DNA of 64,000 bases from NCBI GenBank assembly GCA_018883665.1, contig JAHLFU010000086.1, forward strand, positions 14,876 through 78,875, read 5' to 3'. The position numbers and the translations under genes are program-made. Position 1 is the first letter of the stretch; every line of letters starts with the position of its first letter. Positions 41,627 to 51,682 of the stretch are shown piece after piece. The notes beneath the pieces were generated by a model. The model ran no database searches, had not been told where the DNA came from, and saw nothing but the letters and a program-made list of their open reading frames with translations. Origin of the DNA: Paraprevotella stercoravium (lineage in GTDB: Bacteria; Bacteroidota; Bacteroidia; Bacteroidales; Bacteroidaceae).

Positions 41627-42856
41627 ATGAAAAAAGTATGTTCGTTTTGTGGTCGTGGTGAACAGGACGTGAGTTTGTTAATCACAGGTTTGAATGGATA
41701 TATCTGTAATGAATGTGCCGAACAGGCTTATCAGATAACCAAGGAAGCCTTGAAGGGCGCTTCTGCAAAAGAACACGACCTGGGGTTTGAACTGGATCAG
41801 TTGCCTAAGCCCAAGGAGATAAAAGAATATTTGGATCAATATGTAATCGGACAAGATGATGCCAAACGTTATCTGGCAGTTTCTGTCTATAATCATTACA
41901 AGCGTTTGGCACAGCATACTACCGATGATGGTGTTGAGATAGAAAAGTCGAACATTATTATGGTGGGTAGTACCGGTACCGGAAAAACGTTACTGGCGCG
42001 AACAATTGCCAAACTGTTGCATGTTCCTTTTACTATTGTTGATGCTACTGTGTTTACGGAAGCTGGCTATGTCGGCGAAGATGTAGAAAGTATTCTTTCT
42101 CGCTTGCTGCAGGTTGCGGATTATGATGTTGAGGCTGCTGAACGTGGTATCGTGTTCATTGATGAGATTGATAAGATTGCCCGTAAGAGTGATAATCCGT
42201 CCATAACTCGTGATGTCAGTGGTGAAGGTGTGCAACAGGGACTTTTGAAATTGCTTGAAGGCTCTATGGTCAATGTGCCTCCAAAGGGTGGACGTAAACA
42301 TCCGGATCAGGATTATATTCATGTGGATACTCGTAATATCCTGTTTATCTGTGGTGGCGCCTTCGACGGTATCGAAAAGAAAATCGCTCAGCGTTTGAAC
42401 ACTCATGTTGTAGGATATAATTCAGTACAGAATATGCAGCATATTGACAAAACAAATCTGATGAAATATATCTTGCCACAGGATTTGAAGTCTTTTGGTC
42501 TGATACCTGAGATTATCGGACGTTTGCCTGTATTGACTTATTTGAATCCTTTGGACCGTACGGCATTACGCAATATTCTGACGGAGCCTAAAAATTCAAT
42601 TGTCAAACAGCAGATAAAACTGTTTGCTATGGATGGCATCAAATTGTCGTTTGCCGAGGAAACATTGGAATATATTGTAGATAAGGCCGTGGAGTATAAT
42701 TTGGGAGCTCGTGGTCTGCGTTCCATTATGGAAAGTATTATGATGGAGGCAATGTATGAAAAACCTTCGCAAAAAGCTAAAAAATTTGTTGTAACATTGG
42801 ATTATGCCAAGCAGCAGCTGGAAAAGGCGAATCTAAATTGTTATTCGGAGGTTTAA
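41627..42856 (+). CDS. clpX: ClpXP ATPase subunit ClpX
   Basis: ClpX is the AAA+ unfoldase that feeds ClpP. The 409-residue protein starts with a treble-clef zinc-binding domain, CSFC and CNEC (Cys at about 5, 8, 27, 30), then Walker A GSTGTGKTLLAR (about 115-126), the pore loop region and the ClpP-binding and sensor segments, with Walker B IVFIDEIDKIA (about 178-188) and the GARGLR sensor-2 motif (about 363-368). ATG 41627 is chosen; a GTG at 41621 shares a base with the clpP stop. It is co-transcribed with clpP. Confidence 0.96.
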   Translation: MKKVCSFCGRGEQDVSLLITGLNGYICNECAEQAYQITKEALKGASAKEHDLGFELDQLPKPKEIKEYLDQYVIGQDDAKRYLAVSVYNHYKRLAQHTTDDGVEIEKSNIIMVGSTGTGKTLLARTIAKLLHVPFTIVDATVFTEAGYVGEDVESILSRLLQVADYDVEAAERGIVFIDEIDKIARKSDNPSITRDVSGEGVQQGLLKLLEGSMVNVPPKGGRKHPDQDYIHVDTRNILFICGGAFDGIEKKIAQRLNTHVVGYNSVQNMQHIDKTNLMKYILPQDLKSFGLIPEIIGRLPVLTYLNPLDRTALRNILTEPKNSIVKQQIKLFAMDGIKLSFAEETLEYIVDKAVEYNLGARGLRSIMESIMMEAMYEKPSQKAKKFVVTLDYAKQQLEKANLNCYSEV

Positions 42857-42910
42857 GTGACTTTCTTCTTGAAGATTTTTGCAATAAAATGGAAAATAGT
42901 TGCTCTAATA

Positions 42911-42943
42911 TTTGCAAATATGTGGGTTTTGTATATAACTTTG
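42911..42943 (+). promoter_or_regulatory. Promoter of recQ with both boxes
   Basis: TTTG at 42911-42914 and TAACTTTG at 42936-42943 with 21-nt spacing, 64 nt upstream of recQ. Confidence 0.7.
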
Positions 42944-43007
42944 TTAGGAGGACGGTTGTGTGCCGAACCTTACTTGACTTTGATAACATAGAGGAACTAT
43001 TGAGGTT

Positions 43008-45182
43008 ATGAATGCAGATATCAATTTAACCGAACAGCTAAAACGGTATTTTGGCTTTGATACTTTTAAGGGAGATCAGGAGGCTATTATCCGTAGTCTT
43101 CTAGAGGGGAACGATACATTTGTATTAATGCCCACGGGCGGTGGTAAATCGCTGTGCTATCAATTGCCTTCCTTGATTATGGAGGGGACAGCTATTGTGA
43201 TTTCTCCCTTAATTGCCTTGATGAAAAATCAAGTGGACGCGATACGCCAATTCAGTGCAGAAGATGGAGTGGCTCATTTTATCAACTCTTCTCTGAATAA
43301 GGCTGCGGTAGATCAGGTGAAATCTGATATTCTTTCCGGTAAGACTAAGTTGCTTTATGTAGCTCCGGAATCTCTGACTAAGGAGGAGAATATTGAATTT
43401 CTTAAGAATGTGAAGATTTCATTTTATGCTGTGGATGAAGCTCATTGTATTTCGGAGTGGGGACATGATTTCCGACCCGAGTACCGTCGTATTCGTCCGA
43501 TTATAAATGAGATCGGAACAGCTCCCTTGATTGCTTTGACTGCTACGGCTACAGATAAGGTGCGTGGGGATATCAAAAAGAATCTGGGTATGCTTCATGC
43601 AAATGAGTTTAAAAGTTCCTTTAACCGTCCGAATCTTTATTATGAGGTAAGGAATAAAACCAAAGATATAGATCGGGAGATTATCAAGTTTATCAAGCAA
43701 AATAGTGGTAAGAGTGGTATTATTTACTGTCTGAGCCGAAAAAAAGTCGAGGAACTTGCCGAAATATTGCGGGCCAATGATATTAATGCACGCGCTTATC
43801 ATGCAGGAATGGATTCTGCAACGAGGTCACAAACTCAGGATGATTTTCTGATGGAGCGTATTGATGTTATTGTCGCTACAATTGCATTTGGCATGGGTAT
43901 AGACAAACCGGATGTGCGCTTTGTGATTCATTATGATATTCCTAAGAGTCTGGAAGGGTATTATCAGGAAACGGGTCGTGCCGGACGCGATGGAGGTGAA
44001 GGTAAGTGTATCACTTTCTATACGCAGAAGGATCTTCAAAAACTTGAAAAGTTTATGGAGGGAAAACCTGTTGCCGAACAGGATATCGGTCGTCAGCTCT
44101 TGCAGGAAACGGCCGCTTATGCTGAGACATCTGTGTGCAGACGTAAATTTTTATTGCATTACTTCGGGGAAGTTTTTGAGGTAGAAAATTGTGGTAATTG
44201 TGATAACTGTTTACATCCAAAGAAAAAAGTGGAAGCTAAGGAAATGTTGAAATTGGCACTGGAGGTGATTAGTGCTGTAAAAGAGAATTTTAAGGTTGAT
44301 TATATAATTGATGTATTAGTCGGAAACGAATCAGAGGAGATTTTAGCGCACAAACATGACAAACTGAAATTTTTTGGGGCCGGTGAAGATGAAGAAGAAA
44401 AGAAATGGAATGCCGTTATTCGTCAGGCCATGATTGCCGGTTACATAGAAAAGGATGTTGAAAATTATGGTTTGCTGAAGATCACAGATGAGGGACGCAA
44501 GTATATGAAAAAGCCGGTGGCATTCAGCATCACAGAGGATAATGATTTTAATGAAGACGGAGAGCCGGTATTGCAGAAGGGCGGCGGTGCTGCTGATCCT
44601 GCACTGTTTTCTATGCTGAAAGACTTGCGGAAAAAATTGTCTAAGCAGTTGGATGTGCCTCCATATGTGATTTTTCAGGACCCTTCGCTGGAGGCTATGG
44701 CCACAGTTTATCCGATTAATATCGAGGAATTGCAGAATATTCCTGGAGTTGGAGCTGGAAAAGCAAAACGTTACGGTGCTGAGTTCTGTGATTTGATTAA
44801 AAGACACTGTGAGGAAAATGAGATAGACCGTCCTGAGGATTTGCGGGTGCGTACAGTTGCCAATAAATCAAAACTGAAGGTAAGTATTATTCAGAGTATA
44901 GACCGTAAGGTGGCTTTGGATGATATCGCTTTAGCCAAAGGTATTGATTTCTCTGAGTTGCTGGACGAAATTGAAGCAATTGTCTACTCGGGTACCAAAT
45001 TGAATATTGATTATTTCCTTGAAGAGGTTATGGACGAGGATCATATGCTTGACATTTATGACTATTTTAAGGAATCAGAAACTGATAGTTTGGATGAGGC
45101 TATGGATGAACTCGGTGAGGACTATACAGAAGAGGAAATCCGTCTGGTAAGAGTTAAGTTCCTTTCGGAAATGGCAAACTGA
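43008..45182 (+). CDS. recQ: ATP-dependent DNA helicase RecQ
   Basis: RecQ unwinds DNA 3' to 5' in recombination and fork repair. The 724 residues contain Walker A VLMPTGGGKSLCYQLPS (about 39-55), DEAH-type VDEAHCISEWGHDFRPEYR (about 142-160), motif IIYCLSRKKVEEL, ATIAFGMGIDKPDVRFVIH and QETGRAGRDG. The RQC zinc site follows with Cys residues in CRRKFLLHYFGE and CGNCDNC (about 384-405). A C-terminal HRDC domain (about 540-615) and a further acidic tail (to 724) make it longer than E. coli RecQ, as is usual for Bacteroidetes. Confidence 0.95.
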   Translation: MNADINLTEQLKRYFGFDTFKGDQEAIIRSLLEGNDTFVLMPTGGGKSLCYQLPSLIMEGTAIVISPLIALMKNQVDAIRQFSAEDGVAHFINSSLNKAAVDQVKSDILSGKTKLLYVAPESLTKEENIEFLKNVKISFYAVDEAHCISEWGHDFRPEYRRIRPIINEIGTAPLIALTATATDKVRGDIKKNLGMLHANEFKSSFNRPNLYYEVRNKTKDIDREIIKFIKQNSGKSGIIYCLSRKKVEELAEILRANDINARAYHAGMDSATRSQTQDDFLMERIDVIVATIAFGMGIDKPDVRFVIHYDIPKSLEGYYQETGRAGRDGGEGKCITFYTQKDLQKLEKFMEGKPVAEQDIGRQLLQETAAYAETSVCRRKFLLHYFGEVFEVENCGNCDNCLHPKKKVEAKEMLKLALEVISAVKENFKVDYIIDVLVGNESEEILAHKHDKLKFFGAGEDEEEKKWNAVIRQAMIAGYIEKDVENYGLLKITDEGRKYMKKPVAFSITEDNDFNEDGEPVLQKGGGAADPALFSMLKDLRKKLSKQLDVPPYVIFQDPSLEAMATVYPINIEELQNIPGVGAGKAKRYGAEFCDLIKRHCEENEIDRPEDLRVRTVANKSKLKVSIIQSIDRKVALDDIALAKGIDFSELLDEIEAIVYSGTKLNIDYFLEEVMDEDHMLDIYDYFKESETDSLDEAMDELGEDYTEEEIRLVRVKFLSEMAN

Positions 45183-45227
45183 TTTTATGTACATGTTCTA
45201 GAATTAGAAAGAAACTTATAGAAATAG

Positions 45228-45274
45228 CGTGCGGAAGAGGTGAACTTGGAATCACTTTCTTCCGCACGTTTTTT
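45228..45274 (+). terminator. Intrinsic terminator after recQ
   Basis: Perfect 11-bp arms at 45228-45238 and 45258-45268, then T6 (45269-45274). Confidence 0.85.
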
Positions 45275-45331
45275 ATGCTTTTTTTAATGAAATAATCTGT
45301 CTGCAACATTTAAAAAGTCGGAAAAAATTTA

Positions 45332-45339
45332 TATATTTG
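45332..45339 (+). promoter_or_regulatory. -7 box for the guaB group
   Basis: TATATTTG, 29 nt upstream of guaB. A TTTA at 45309-45312 is a weak -33 box at 19-nt spacing. Confidence 0.55.
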
Positions 45340-45368
45340 CACGCAATAATTTTATATCCTAATATCTT

Positions 45369-46847
45369 ATGTCATCATTTATTGCAGATAAAATCGTTAT
45401 GGATGGATTAACATACGATGACGTATTGTTAGTTCCCGCTTATTCTGAAGTTTTACCACGTACTGTGGAGTTGTCAACCAAATTTTCTCGTCACATTGAT
45501 CTGAAAATCCCGTTCGTAACAGCTGCGATGGATACGGTTACAGAGTCAACTATGGCCATTGCTATCGCGCGTGAGGGAGGTATTGGTGTAATTCATAAAA
45601 ATATGTCCATTGAGGAGCAGGCACGTCAGGTCGCAATTGTAAAACGTGCTGAGAATGGAATGATTTATGACCCTGTTACCATTCAGAGAGGATCTACTGT
45701 TAAGGATGCATTGGATCTGATGAGTGAGTATCACATTGGCGGTATCCCAGTTGTGGATGATGATAAGAAGTTGGTTGGTATCGTTACAAACCGTGATTTG
45801 CGTTTTGAGCAGAATCCGCTTCGTCTGATAGATGAAGTAATGACCAGTGAGAATCTGGTTACTACTCACATGCAGACTGATTTGGCTTCGGCTGCAAAGA
45901 TTTTGCAGGAACATAAGATTGAAAAGCTTCCGGTGGTGGATAAAGATGGCCGTTTGGTGGGCTTGATTACTTATAAAGATATTACAAAGGCAAAGGATAA
46001 GCCTATGGCATGCAAAGATGCTAAAGGACGATTGAGAGTAGCGGCTGGTGTAGGTGTAACCGGTGATACTTTTGAACGTATGAAAGCATTGGTAGAAGCC
46101 GGAGCTGATGCCATTGTTATTGATACTGCACACGGACATTCTAAATATGTCATTGAAAAATTAAAAGAAGCTAAGGAACATTTCCCTGATGTGGATATCG
46201 TAGTTGGAAATGTCGCTACAGGAGAGGCTGCTAAAATGTTGGTGGAAGCCGGAGCTGACGGCGTTAAGGTTGGTATCGGCCCGGGTTCAATTTGTACAAC
46301 TCGTGTCGTTGCTGGTGTTGGTGTGCCTCAGTTGTCTGCCATTTATGATGTAGCCAGTGCTTTGGAAGGAACCGGAGTTCCTTTGATTGCTGATGGTGGT
46401 CTGCGTTATTCTGGTGATGTAGTGAAAGCTTTGGCCGCAGGTGGATATAGTGTGATGATTGGTTCCTTGGTGGCTGGAACAGAAGAGTCTCCGGGTGATA
46501 CCATTATATTTAATGGTAGAAAGTTTAAGTCATATCGTGGAATGGGATCTTTGGAAGCTATGGAGTGTGGTTCGAAGGATCGTTACTTCCAGTCTGGCGT
46601 AAATGATGTGAAAAAACTGGTTCCGGAAGGAATTGCCGGTCGTGTGCCTTACAAGGGTACTGTACAGGAAGTGATTTATCAGTTAATTGGTGGTTTGCGT
46701 TCAGGTATGGGATACTGTGGTGCTAATACAATTACTGATTTGCACAATGCCAAGTTTGTGCGCATAACCAATGCTGGTGTACAGGAAAGTCATCCGCATG
46801 ATGTGACTATTACCAGTGAGGCACCTAATTACAGTCGTCCTCAATAA
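45369..46847 (+). CDS. guaB: Inosine-5'-monophosphate dehydrogenase
   Basis: GuaB oxidises IMP to XMP with NAD, the committed step to guanine nucleotides. The 492-residue protein has the TIM-barrel core interrupted by two CBS domains (about 97-210). The catalytic loop GPGSICTTRVVAGVGVPQ (about 308-325) holds the active-site Cys, and FKSYRGMGSLEAM precedes the mobile flap. It starts a group with two periplasmic parvulins, an OstA-like protein and mutL; the first gap is 14 nt. Confidence 0.97.
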   Translation: MSSFIADKIVMDGLTYDDVLLVPAYSEVLPRTVELSTKFSRHIDLKIPFVTAAMDTVTESTMAIAIAREGGIGVIHKNMSIEEQARQVAIVKRAENGMIYDPVTIQRGSTVKDALDLMSEYHIGGIPVVDDDKKLVGIVTNRDLRFEQNPLRLIDEVMTSENLVTTHMQTDLASAAKILQEHKIEKLPVVDKDGRLVGLITYKDITKAKDKPMACKDAKGRLRVAAGVGVTGDTFERMKALVEAGADAIVIDTAHGHSKYVIEKLKEAKEHFPDVDIVVGNVATGEAAKMLVEAGADGVKVGIGPGSICTTRVVAGVGVPQLSAIYDVASALEGTGVPLIADGGLRYSGDVVKALAAGGYSVMIGSLVAGTEESPGDTIIFNGRKFKSYRGMGSLEAMECGSKDRYFQSGVNDVKKLVPEGIAGRVPYKGTVQEVIYQLIGGLRSGMGYCGANTITDLHNAKFVRITNAGVQESHPHDVTITSEAPNYSRPQ

Positions 46848-46861
46848 ATAAACGAATATCA

Positions 46862-48286
46862 ATGAAAAGATTGCTAATCGCATTTTCATTAACAGTAATG
46901 GGATTATCCTCCTACGGACAGGATGATCCCATTGTAATGAAAATCAATGGAAAAAATATTCTCCGTTCTGAGTTCGAATATAATTATAATAAGAATAACA
47001 GTGCCGGCGTAGCTGATCCTAAGGGAATCAAGGATTATGTTCCATTATTTGTGAATTATAAGTTAAAGGTAGAAGCTGCAAAGGATGCTCGTTATGATAC
47101 TCTGAGTTCTTTTAAGAAAGAATTTCTCATGTACCGAAACCAACAGATTCGTTCGCTTTTAATTGACCCAAAAGTTGAAGAATCCGAAGCGCGTAAGTAT
47201 TATGATCAGTTGAAACAGAATATAGGTCCTGATGGCTTGATTCGTGTGGCCCATATTTTTATTCAGATACCTCAGAAGGCATCTCAGGACCAAATAGATA
47301 AGGCAAAAAATAAGATTGATTCTATCAACAAGGAGATTCAGTCAGGAGGCTCCTTTGGTGAACTGGCTATGAAGTTTTCTGATGACAAGATGTCTTCCAT
47401 ACGTGGTGGAGAGCTTCCTTGGTTAGCTCGCAAGCAGACAATTAAGGAATTTGAGGATGTTGCCTTTAAACTGAAACCCGGTGAGATTTCTCAGCCATTC
47501 TTGTCGCCGTTGGGATATCATATTGTCCGGATGCTTGAGCAGAAGCAATTGGAACCTTATGATACTTTGAGAACCAATATCTTGAAATATTTGGAGAGTA
47601 AAGGACTTCAGGACAAACTGGCTGATCAGGTTTTGGATTCTATGGTTCAGGCAAGTAATCAATCGTTGACGGTTGCACAAGTGTTGGATCGGGAAACAGA
47701 CCGTTTGTGCGCTCAGGATTCTGATTTGAAGTATCTGATTCAGGAATATCATGATGGTTTGTTGCTTTTTGAATTGTCTTCTCGAGAGATTTGGCAAAAA
47801 GCTGCAAAAGACGAGAAGGGCTTAAGTAAATATTTCCGTAAGAATAAAAAGCGTTATGCTTGGGATAAGCCTCATTTTAATGGCGTTCTGTATTTTTACC
47901 GTGATGAAGCTCTTGGAAAGAAAATTAAGAAGACTCTGAAAAAGGCGGATGAGCGTGATTGGGCTAAGGTTATGCGTAAAACCTTTAATAAAGATTCGTT
48001 GTCTCAGGTACGTGCTTCGGTAAAGATGTTTGTCGAAGGGGATAATCCTTATGTTGATTATTGCGTGTTTGATTCAAAGAAGAAACCAAATGAGCGCAAG
48101 ACTTATCCTTATTACGATGTTTATGGACGCAAACTGGTTAAGGGTCCGAAGAAATGGACTGATGTGAAGAATGAAGTCATATCAGATTACCAGGCTGTTA
48201 AGGAAAAAGAATATATTGAAGAACTTCGGAAGAAATATACGGTTGAAATTTTTGAAGAGGTTTTAAAAACGGTTAATAAGCACTGA
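46862..48286 (+). CDS. Periplasmic parvulin-type peptidyl-prolyl isomerase
   Basis: A 474-residue exported protein with a signal peptide (residues 1-19, ending SSYGQ) and one clear rotamase (PpiC/parvulin) domain at about residues 124-230. The domain contains VAHIFIQIPQ, GGSFGELAMKFSDD, RGGELPWL and GYHIVRMLE, the family's landmarks. Helical flanks before and after resemble SurA-like chaperones that guide outer-membrane proteins through the periplasm. Its location between guaB and a second SurA-like gene supports an envelope role. Confidence 0.88.
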   Translation: MKRLLIAFSLTVMGLSSYGQDDPIVMKINGKNILRSEFEYNYNKNNSAGVADPKGIKDYVPLFVNYKLKVEAAKDARYDTLSSFKKEFLMYRNQQIRSLLIDPKVEESEARKYYDQLKQNIGPDGLIRVAHIFIQIPQKASQDQIDKAKNKIDSINKEIQSGGSFGELAMKFSDDKMSSIRGGELPWLARKQTIKEFEDVAFKLKPGEISQPFLSPLGYHIVRMLEQKQLEPYDTLRTNILKYLESKGLQDKLADQVLDSMVQASNQSLTVAQVLDRETDRLCAQDSDLKYLIQEYHDGLLLFELSSREIWQKAAKDEKGLSKYFRKNKKRYAWDKPHFNGVLYFYRDEALGKKIKKTLKKADERDWAKVMRKTFNKDSLSQVRASVKMFVEGDNPYVDYCVFDSKKKPNERKTYPYYDVYGRKLVKGPKKWTDVKNEVISDYQAVKEKEYIEELRKKYTVEIFEEVLKTVNKH

Positions 48287-48341
48287 TTGAATATTCTTTT
48301 GATGTAAATTAGCGCATAGAACTTGCAATAAAATTTATTTG

Positions 48342-49712
48342 ATGAAAATTTTTCAATCCATTAAGATAGCATTTGCGCTCCTATTGTTATTAGGAGCGCA
48401 AATGTCGTTGTTTGCACAAAACAACGTTGTTGATGAGGTAATTTGGGTCGTAGGGGATGAGGCGATCCTTCGTTCTGATGTAGAAGCTGCCCGTTTGACC
48501 GGAGGACCGGTTAAAGGCGATCCGTATTGTGTTATTCCCGAACAATTGGCTATTCAAAAGCTTTTTTTGCATCAGGCGGCTATTGATAGTATAGAGGCTG
48601 GTCCTGCTGAGATTAATCGTGCAGTGGAATCACAGATGAATGAGTGGGTGATGTTGGCCGGTTCGAAAGAGAAACTGGAAGAATATAAAAACATGACCAT
48701 GACTCAGATCCGTGAAGGTTTGTATGATCAGATGAAGGACTATCTTACTGCACAAAATATGCGCCGAAAGTTGGCGGAGGATGTTAAGGTTACTCCGGCA
48801 GAAGTACGCAGATATTTTAAAGATCTGCCGGCCGACAGTTTGCCTATGATTCCAGAGCAGGTGGAGGTTCAGATTGTTACTTTAAAGCCGATTATTTCTC
48901 AGGCCGAGATTGATCGGGTAAAGGAAGAATTACGTGATTATACGGATCGCGTCAATGGCGGCTCTTCATCTTTTTCAACCTTGGCCATCCTCTATTCAGA
49001 GGATCCCGGTTCTGCTCGTCAGGGGGGTGAAATGGATTATGTAGGTAAGTCTATGTTGGACCCGGCTTTTGCAAATGTTGCCTTCAGTCTGACTGATCCG
49101 AAAAAGGTTTCCAAGATTGTGGAAAGTGAATATGGTTATCATATCATTCAGTTGATCGACAAGCGTGGAGACAAGATAAAGGTGCGTCATATTCTGCGTA
49201 TTCCGAAACCTTCGCAGGAGAATATCGATGCTACGTTATCTCGCTTGGATTCTATAGCAGAAGAAATTCGCGCAGATAAGTTCTCGTTTGAGGAAGCTGC
49301 TGCCGTTATTTCAGATGACAAGGATACTCGTAATAATTTTGGAGTCATGATTAATCTGAAGATGAGTCCAGAAGGCGACCGTATGGATCGAACATCACGG
49401 TTTGAGATGCAAGAGTTACCCGCAGAAGTAGCCAAAGTCGTAGCTGATATGAATACCGGTGAGATATCCAAACCATTTATTATGATGAAGAATCAGAAAG
49501 AAGTGTGTGCCATCGTTAAATTGAAATCTAGAATTAAGGCCCATAAGGCCAGTATGACGGAGGACTTTCAGGTTCTTAAAGCTATTGTCTTGGCTAAAAA
49601 AAGAGAGGAGAAAATAAAGCAGTGGATTATAGACAAACAGAAAACCACTTATATTCGTATTAATGAAGAGTGGAGAAACTGCGATTTTCAATATCCAGGT
49701 TGGATTAAATGA
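48342..49712 (+). CDS. SurA-like periplasmic chaperone with two parvulin domains
   Basis: A 456-residue protein with signal peptide (about 1-25, ending LFAQ), a helical SurA N-terminal chaperone region (about 30-165) and two parvulin-type domains: one at about 170-275, with EDPGSARQGGEMDYVG and GYHIIQLID, and a second at about 280-385, with VRHILRIPKPSQENIDATL and FEEAAAVISDD. SurA escorts unfolded beta-barrel proteins to the BAM complex. ATG 48342 is preferred over TTG 48339. The next gene overlaps its stop by 4 nt, so the pair is coupled. Confidence 0.88.
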   Translation: MKIFQSIKIAFALLLLLGAQMSLFAQNNVVDEVIWVVGDEAILRSDVEAARLTGGPVKGDPYCVIPEQLAIQKLFLHQAAIDSIEAGPAEINRAVESQMNEWVMLAGSKEKLEEYKNMTMTQIREGLYDQMKDYLTAQNMRRKLAEDVKVTPAEVRRYFKDLPADSLPMIPEQVEVQIVTLKPIISQAEIDRVKEELRDYTDRVNGGSSSFSTLAILYSEDPGSARQGGEMDYVGKSMLDPAFANVAFSLTDPKKVSKIVESEYGYHIIQLIDKRGDKIKVRHILRIPKPSQENIDATLSRLDSIAEEIRADKFSFEEAAAVISDDKDTRNNFGVMINLKMSPEGDRMDRTSRFEMQELPAEVAKVVADMNTGEISKPFIMMKNQKEVCAIVKLKSRIKAHKASMTEDFQVLKAIVLAKKREEKIKQWIIDKQKTTYIRINEEWRNCDFQYPGWIK

Positions 49713-51367
49713 GTAAAAAAACATTGAAGCCAGAAAAAAAGAATAACGGGCATAGACTACTGACATTCTGTACTCTATGCCTGTTTGGGTTATTGGTTAT
49801 AGCCCAAAATGAGAAGAAGCGTGAGGAGAAGGAGTCTCAGTCACGTATTTATCTGCTTCATGCGGATGTATTGCAATATGATCAGTTTCGTAATCCCGGA
49901 GCACAGATTCTGGTAGGTAATGTACAGTTTCGCCATGATGACGTGTTTATGTATTGCGACAGTGCCTGTTTTTATGAGCAGGACAATTCTTTTGATGCTT
50001 TTGGGCACGTTCGTATGGTTCAAGGAGATACTCTTTCTCTGACAGGTGATGTGCTTTATTACGATGGTATGCAACAGTTGGCCCGAGTGCGTCATAATGT
50101 TGTATTGAAACATGTTAATTCTGTGCTGTATACCGATAGTCTGGATTATGACCGTCTGTATGATTTGGGTTACTTTTTTGAAGGAGGAAAACTGATTGAC
50201 AAAGATAATATTCTGACCTCCGATTGGGGGGAATATAGCCCGACGACCCGTGAGGCCGTATTCAATTATAACGTTAAATTGGAGAATCCGAAATTTACAA
50301 TTATTTCGGATACACTTCACTATAATACACGTACGAGCATGGCTCATATCGTGGGGCCTTCGAATATTGATAGCGGCGACAATCATATCTATTCAGAGTC
50401 CGGTTATTATGATACCCAAAAAGATCAGGCCTATTTGTTGGAACGCTCTCTTTTGACGAATAAAGGAAAAAAGTTGGTCGGTGATAGTCTTTATTATGAC
50501 AGCCCTTCCGGTATTGGAAAAGCTTATGGTAATATTCGTTATGAAGACGAACTGAACAAGAATATGTTTACTGGTAACTATTGTTATTATAATGAACATA
50601 CGGGTTATTCTGAAGCTGCTGACAGTGCTTTGGCCATAGATTATTCTCAAAAAGATACTTTGTATTTGCATGCAGATACATTTAAGATTTTTACTTATAA
50701 TCTGGAAACGGATTCTGTTTATCGGGTAATGCACGCTTATCATAAAGTGCGTTCCTATCGTGTGGATATTCAGGCTGTCTGTGATTCTTTAGTCTACAGT
50801 ACAAAGGATTCCTGTATGAGTATGTATAAGGATCCGATAGTATGGAATGGTCCGCAACAGGTGCTTGGTGAACAAATTCATATCTTTATGAATGATTCTA
50901 CCGTAGATTCATTACAGGTACTTTATCAGGCGCTTTCGGTGGAGCAAGTGGACAGTGTACATTACAACCAGGTAGCTGGACGTGAGATACATAGTTATTT
51001 TAAGGATGGTGAACTGGACTATACCTGGGTGGTCGGCAATGTATTTGTAGACTATTATCCTTTTGATAGCGATAGTCTGATGATTGGTATGAATTATATT
51101 GAGACCAGTGAACTGAAGATGTATATGCAGGATCGCAAGGTACATAAGATCTGGATGCCCGCGGCTGTTGGAACAATGTATCCTGTGGGCATGATTCCTC
51201 CTGACAAACTTTATCTGGAGAATTTCGCCTGGTTTGATTATATTCGTCCCCGTGATAAAATGGATGTGTTCCATTGGAGAGGAAAGAAGAAGGGTACCGA
51301 ACTTAAGATTTCCTATAAACATCAGGCACCTTTACAAAAGTTGGATGATATTTTAAAGAAAAAATAA
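49709..51367 (+). CDS. OstA-like/LptA-fold protein
   Basis: A 552-residue exported protein with a signal-anchor-like N-terminus (LLTFCTLCLFGLLVIA, residues about 18-33). The rest is rich in beta-strand repeats of the OstA/LptA jellyroll type, such as VLQYDQFRNPGAQILVGNVQFRHDDVFMYCDSA (about 54-86, quoted only by its first residues here) and LTGDVLYYDGMQQLARVRHNVVL. LptA-fold proteins pass LPS through the periplasm to LptD. It is coupled to the SurA-like gene by a 4-nt overlap. An LPS-transport role is likely but not proved by sequence alone. Confidence 0.8.
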   Translation: MSKKTLKPEKKNNGHRLLTFCTLCLFGLLVIAQNEKKREEKESQSRIYLLHADVLQYDQFRNPGAQILVGNVQFRHDDVFMYCDSACFYEQDNSFDAFGHVRMVQGDTLSLTGDVLYYDGMQQLARVRHNVVLKHVNSVLYTDSLDYDRLYDLGYFFEGGKLIDKDNILTSDWGEYSPTTREAVFNYNVKLENPKFTIISDTLHYNTRTSMAHIVGPSNIDSGDNHIYSESGYYDTQKDQAYLLERSLLTNKGKKLVGDSLYYDSPSGIGKAYGNIRYEDELNKNMFTGNYCYYNEHTGYSEAADSALAIDYSQKDTLYLHADTFKIFTYNLETDSVYRVMHAYHKVRSYRVDIQAVCDSLVYSTKDSCMSMYKDPIVWNGPQQVLGEQIHIFMNDSTVDSLQVLYQALSVEQVDSVHYNQVAGREIHSYFKDGELDYTWVVGNVFVDYYPFDSDSLMIGMNYIETSELKMYMQDRKVHKIWMPAAVGTMYPVGMIPPDKLYLENFAWFDYIRPRDKMDVFHWRGKKKGTELKISYKHQAPLQKLDDILKKK

Positions 51368-51368
51368 T

Positions 51369-51665
51369 ATGGGATTATTCAAGACACGAAAACCAAGAGC
51401 CTTTCAGCATAACTATTTGTATGTTGATGAGCGTAAGGACCGGTTGAAGGAGATCGAAGAACGTGCCAAACGTGAGTTGGGTATGCTTCCTCCTAAGGAA
51501 TTCAATCCCGAAGACATCCGGGGGACATTTGTCAAGGCGACGAAGCATCTTCGAAAAAGAAAAGAAAGTGGCAAGAAGCCAATGAAACTGGGAGTTGCCC
51601 TGATCATCATTGCAGCTTGCCTGTTCCTGTGGCATTATCTGCTGACCGGAAGTTGGAGGTTTTAA
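51369..51665 (+). CDS. Small protein with C-terminal membrane helix
   Basis: A 98-residue protein with a charged cytosolic part (residues 1-74, many Lys/Arg/Glu) and one C-terminal membrane helix (about 74-92, VALIIIAACLFLWHYLL). It starts one nt after the OstA-like stop and ends 17 nt before mutL, so it is in the same operon. The charged N-terminal part and the tail anchor suggest an inner-membrane protein facing the cytosol. No family was recognised. Confidence 0.7.
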   Translation: MGLFKTRKPRAFQHNYLYVDERKDRLKEIEERAKRELGMLPPKEFNPEDIRGTFVKATKHLRKRKESGKKPMKLGVALIIIAACLFLWHYLLTGSWRF

Positions 51666-51682
51666 GAAAGGAGAAAATAGTT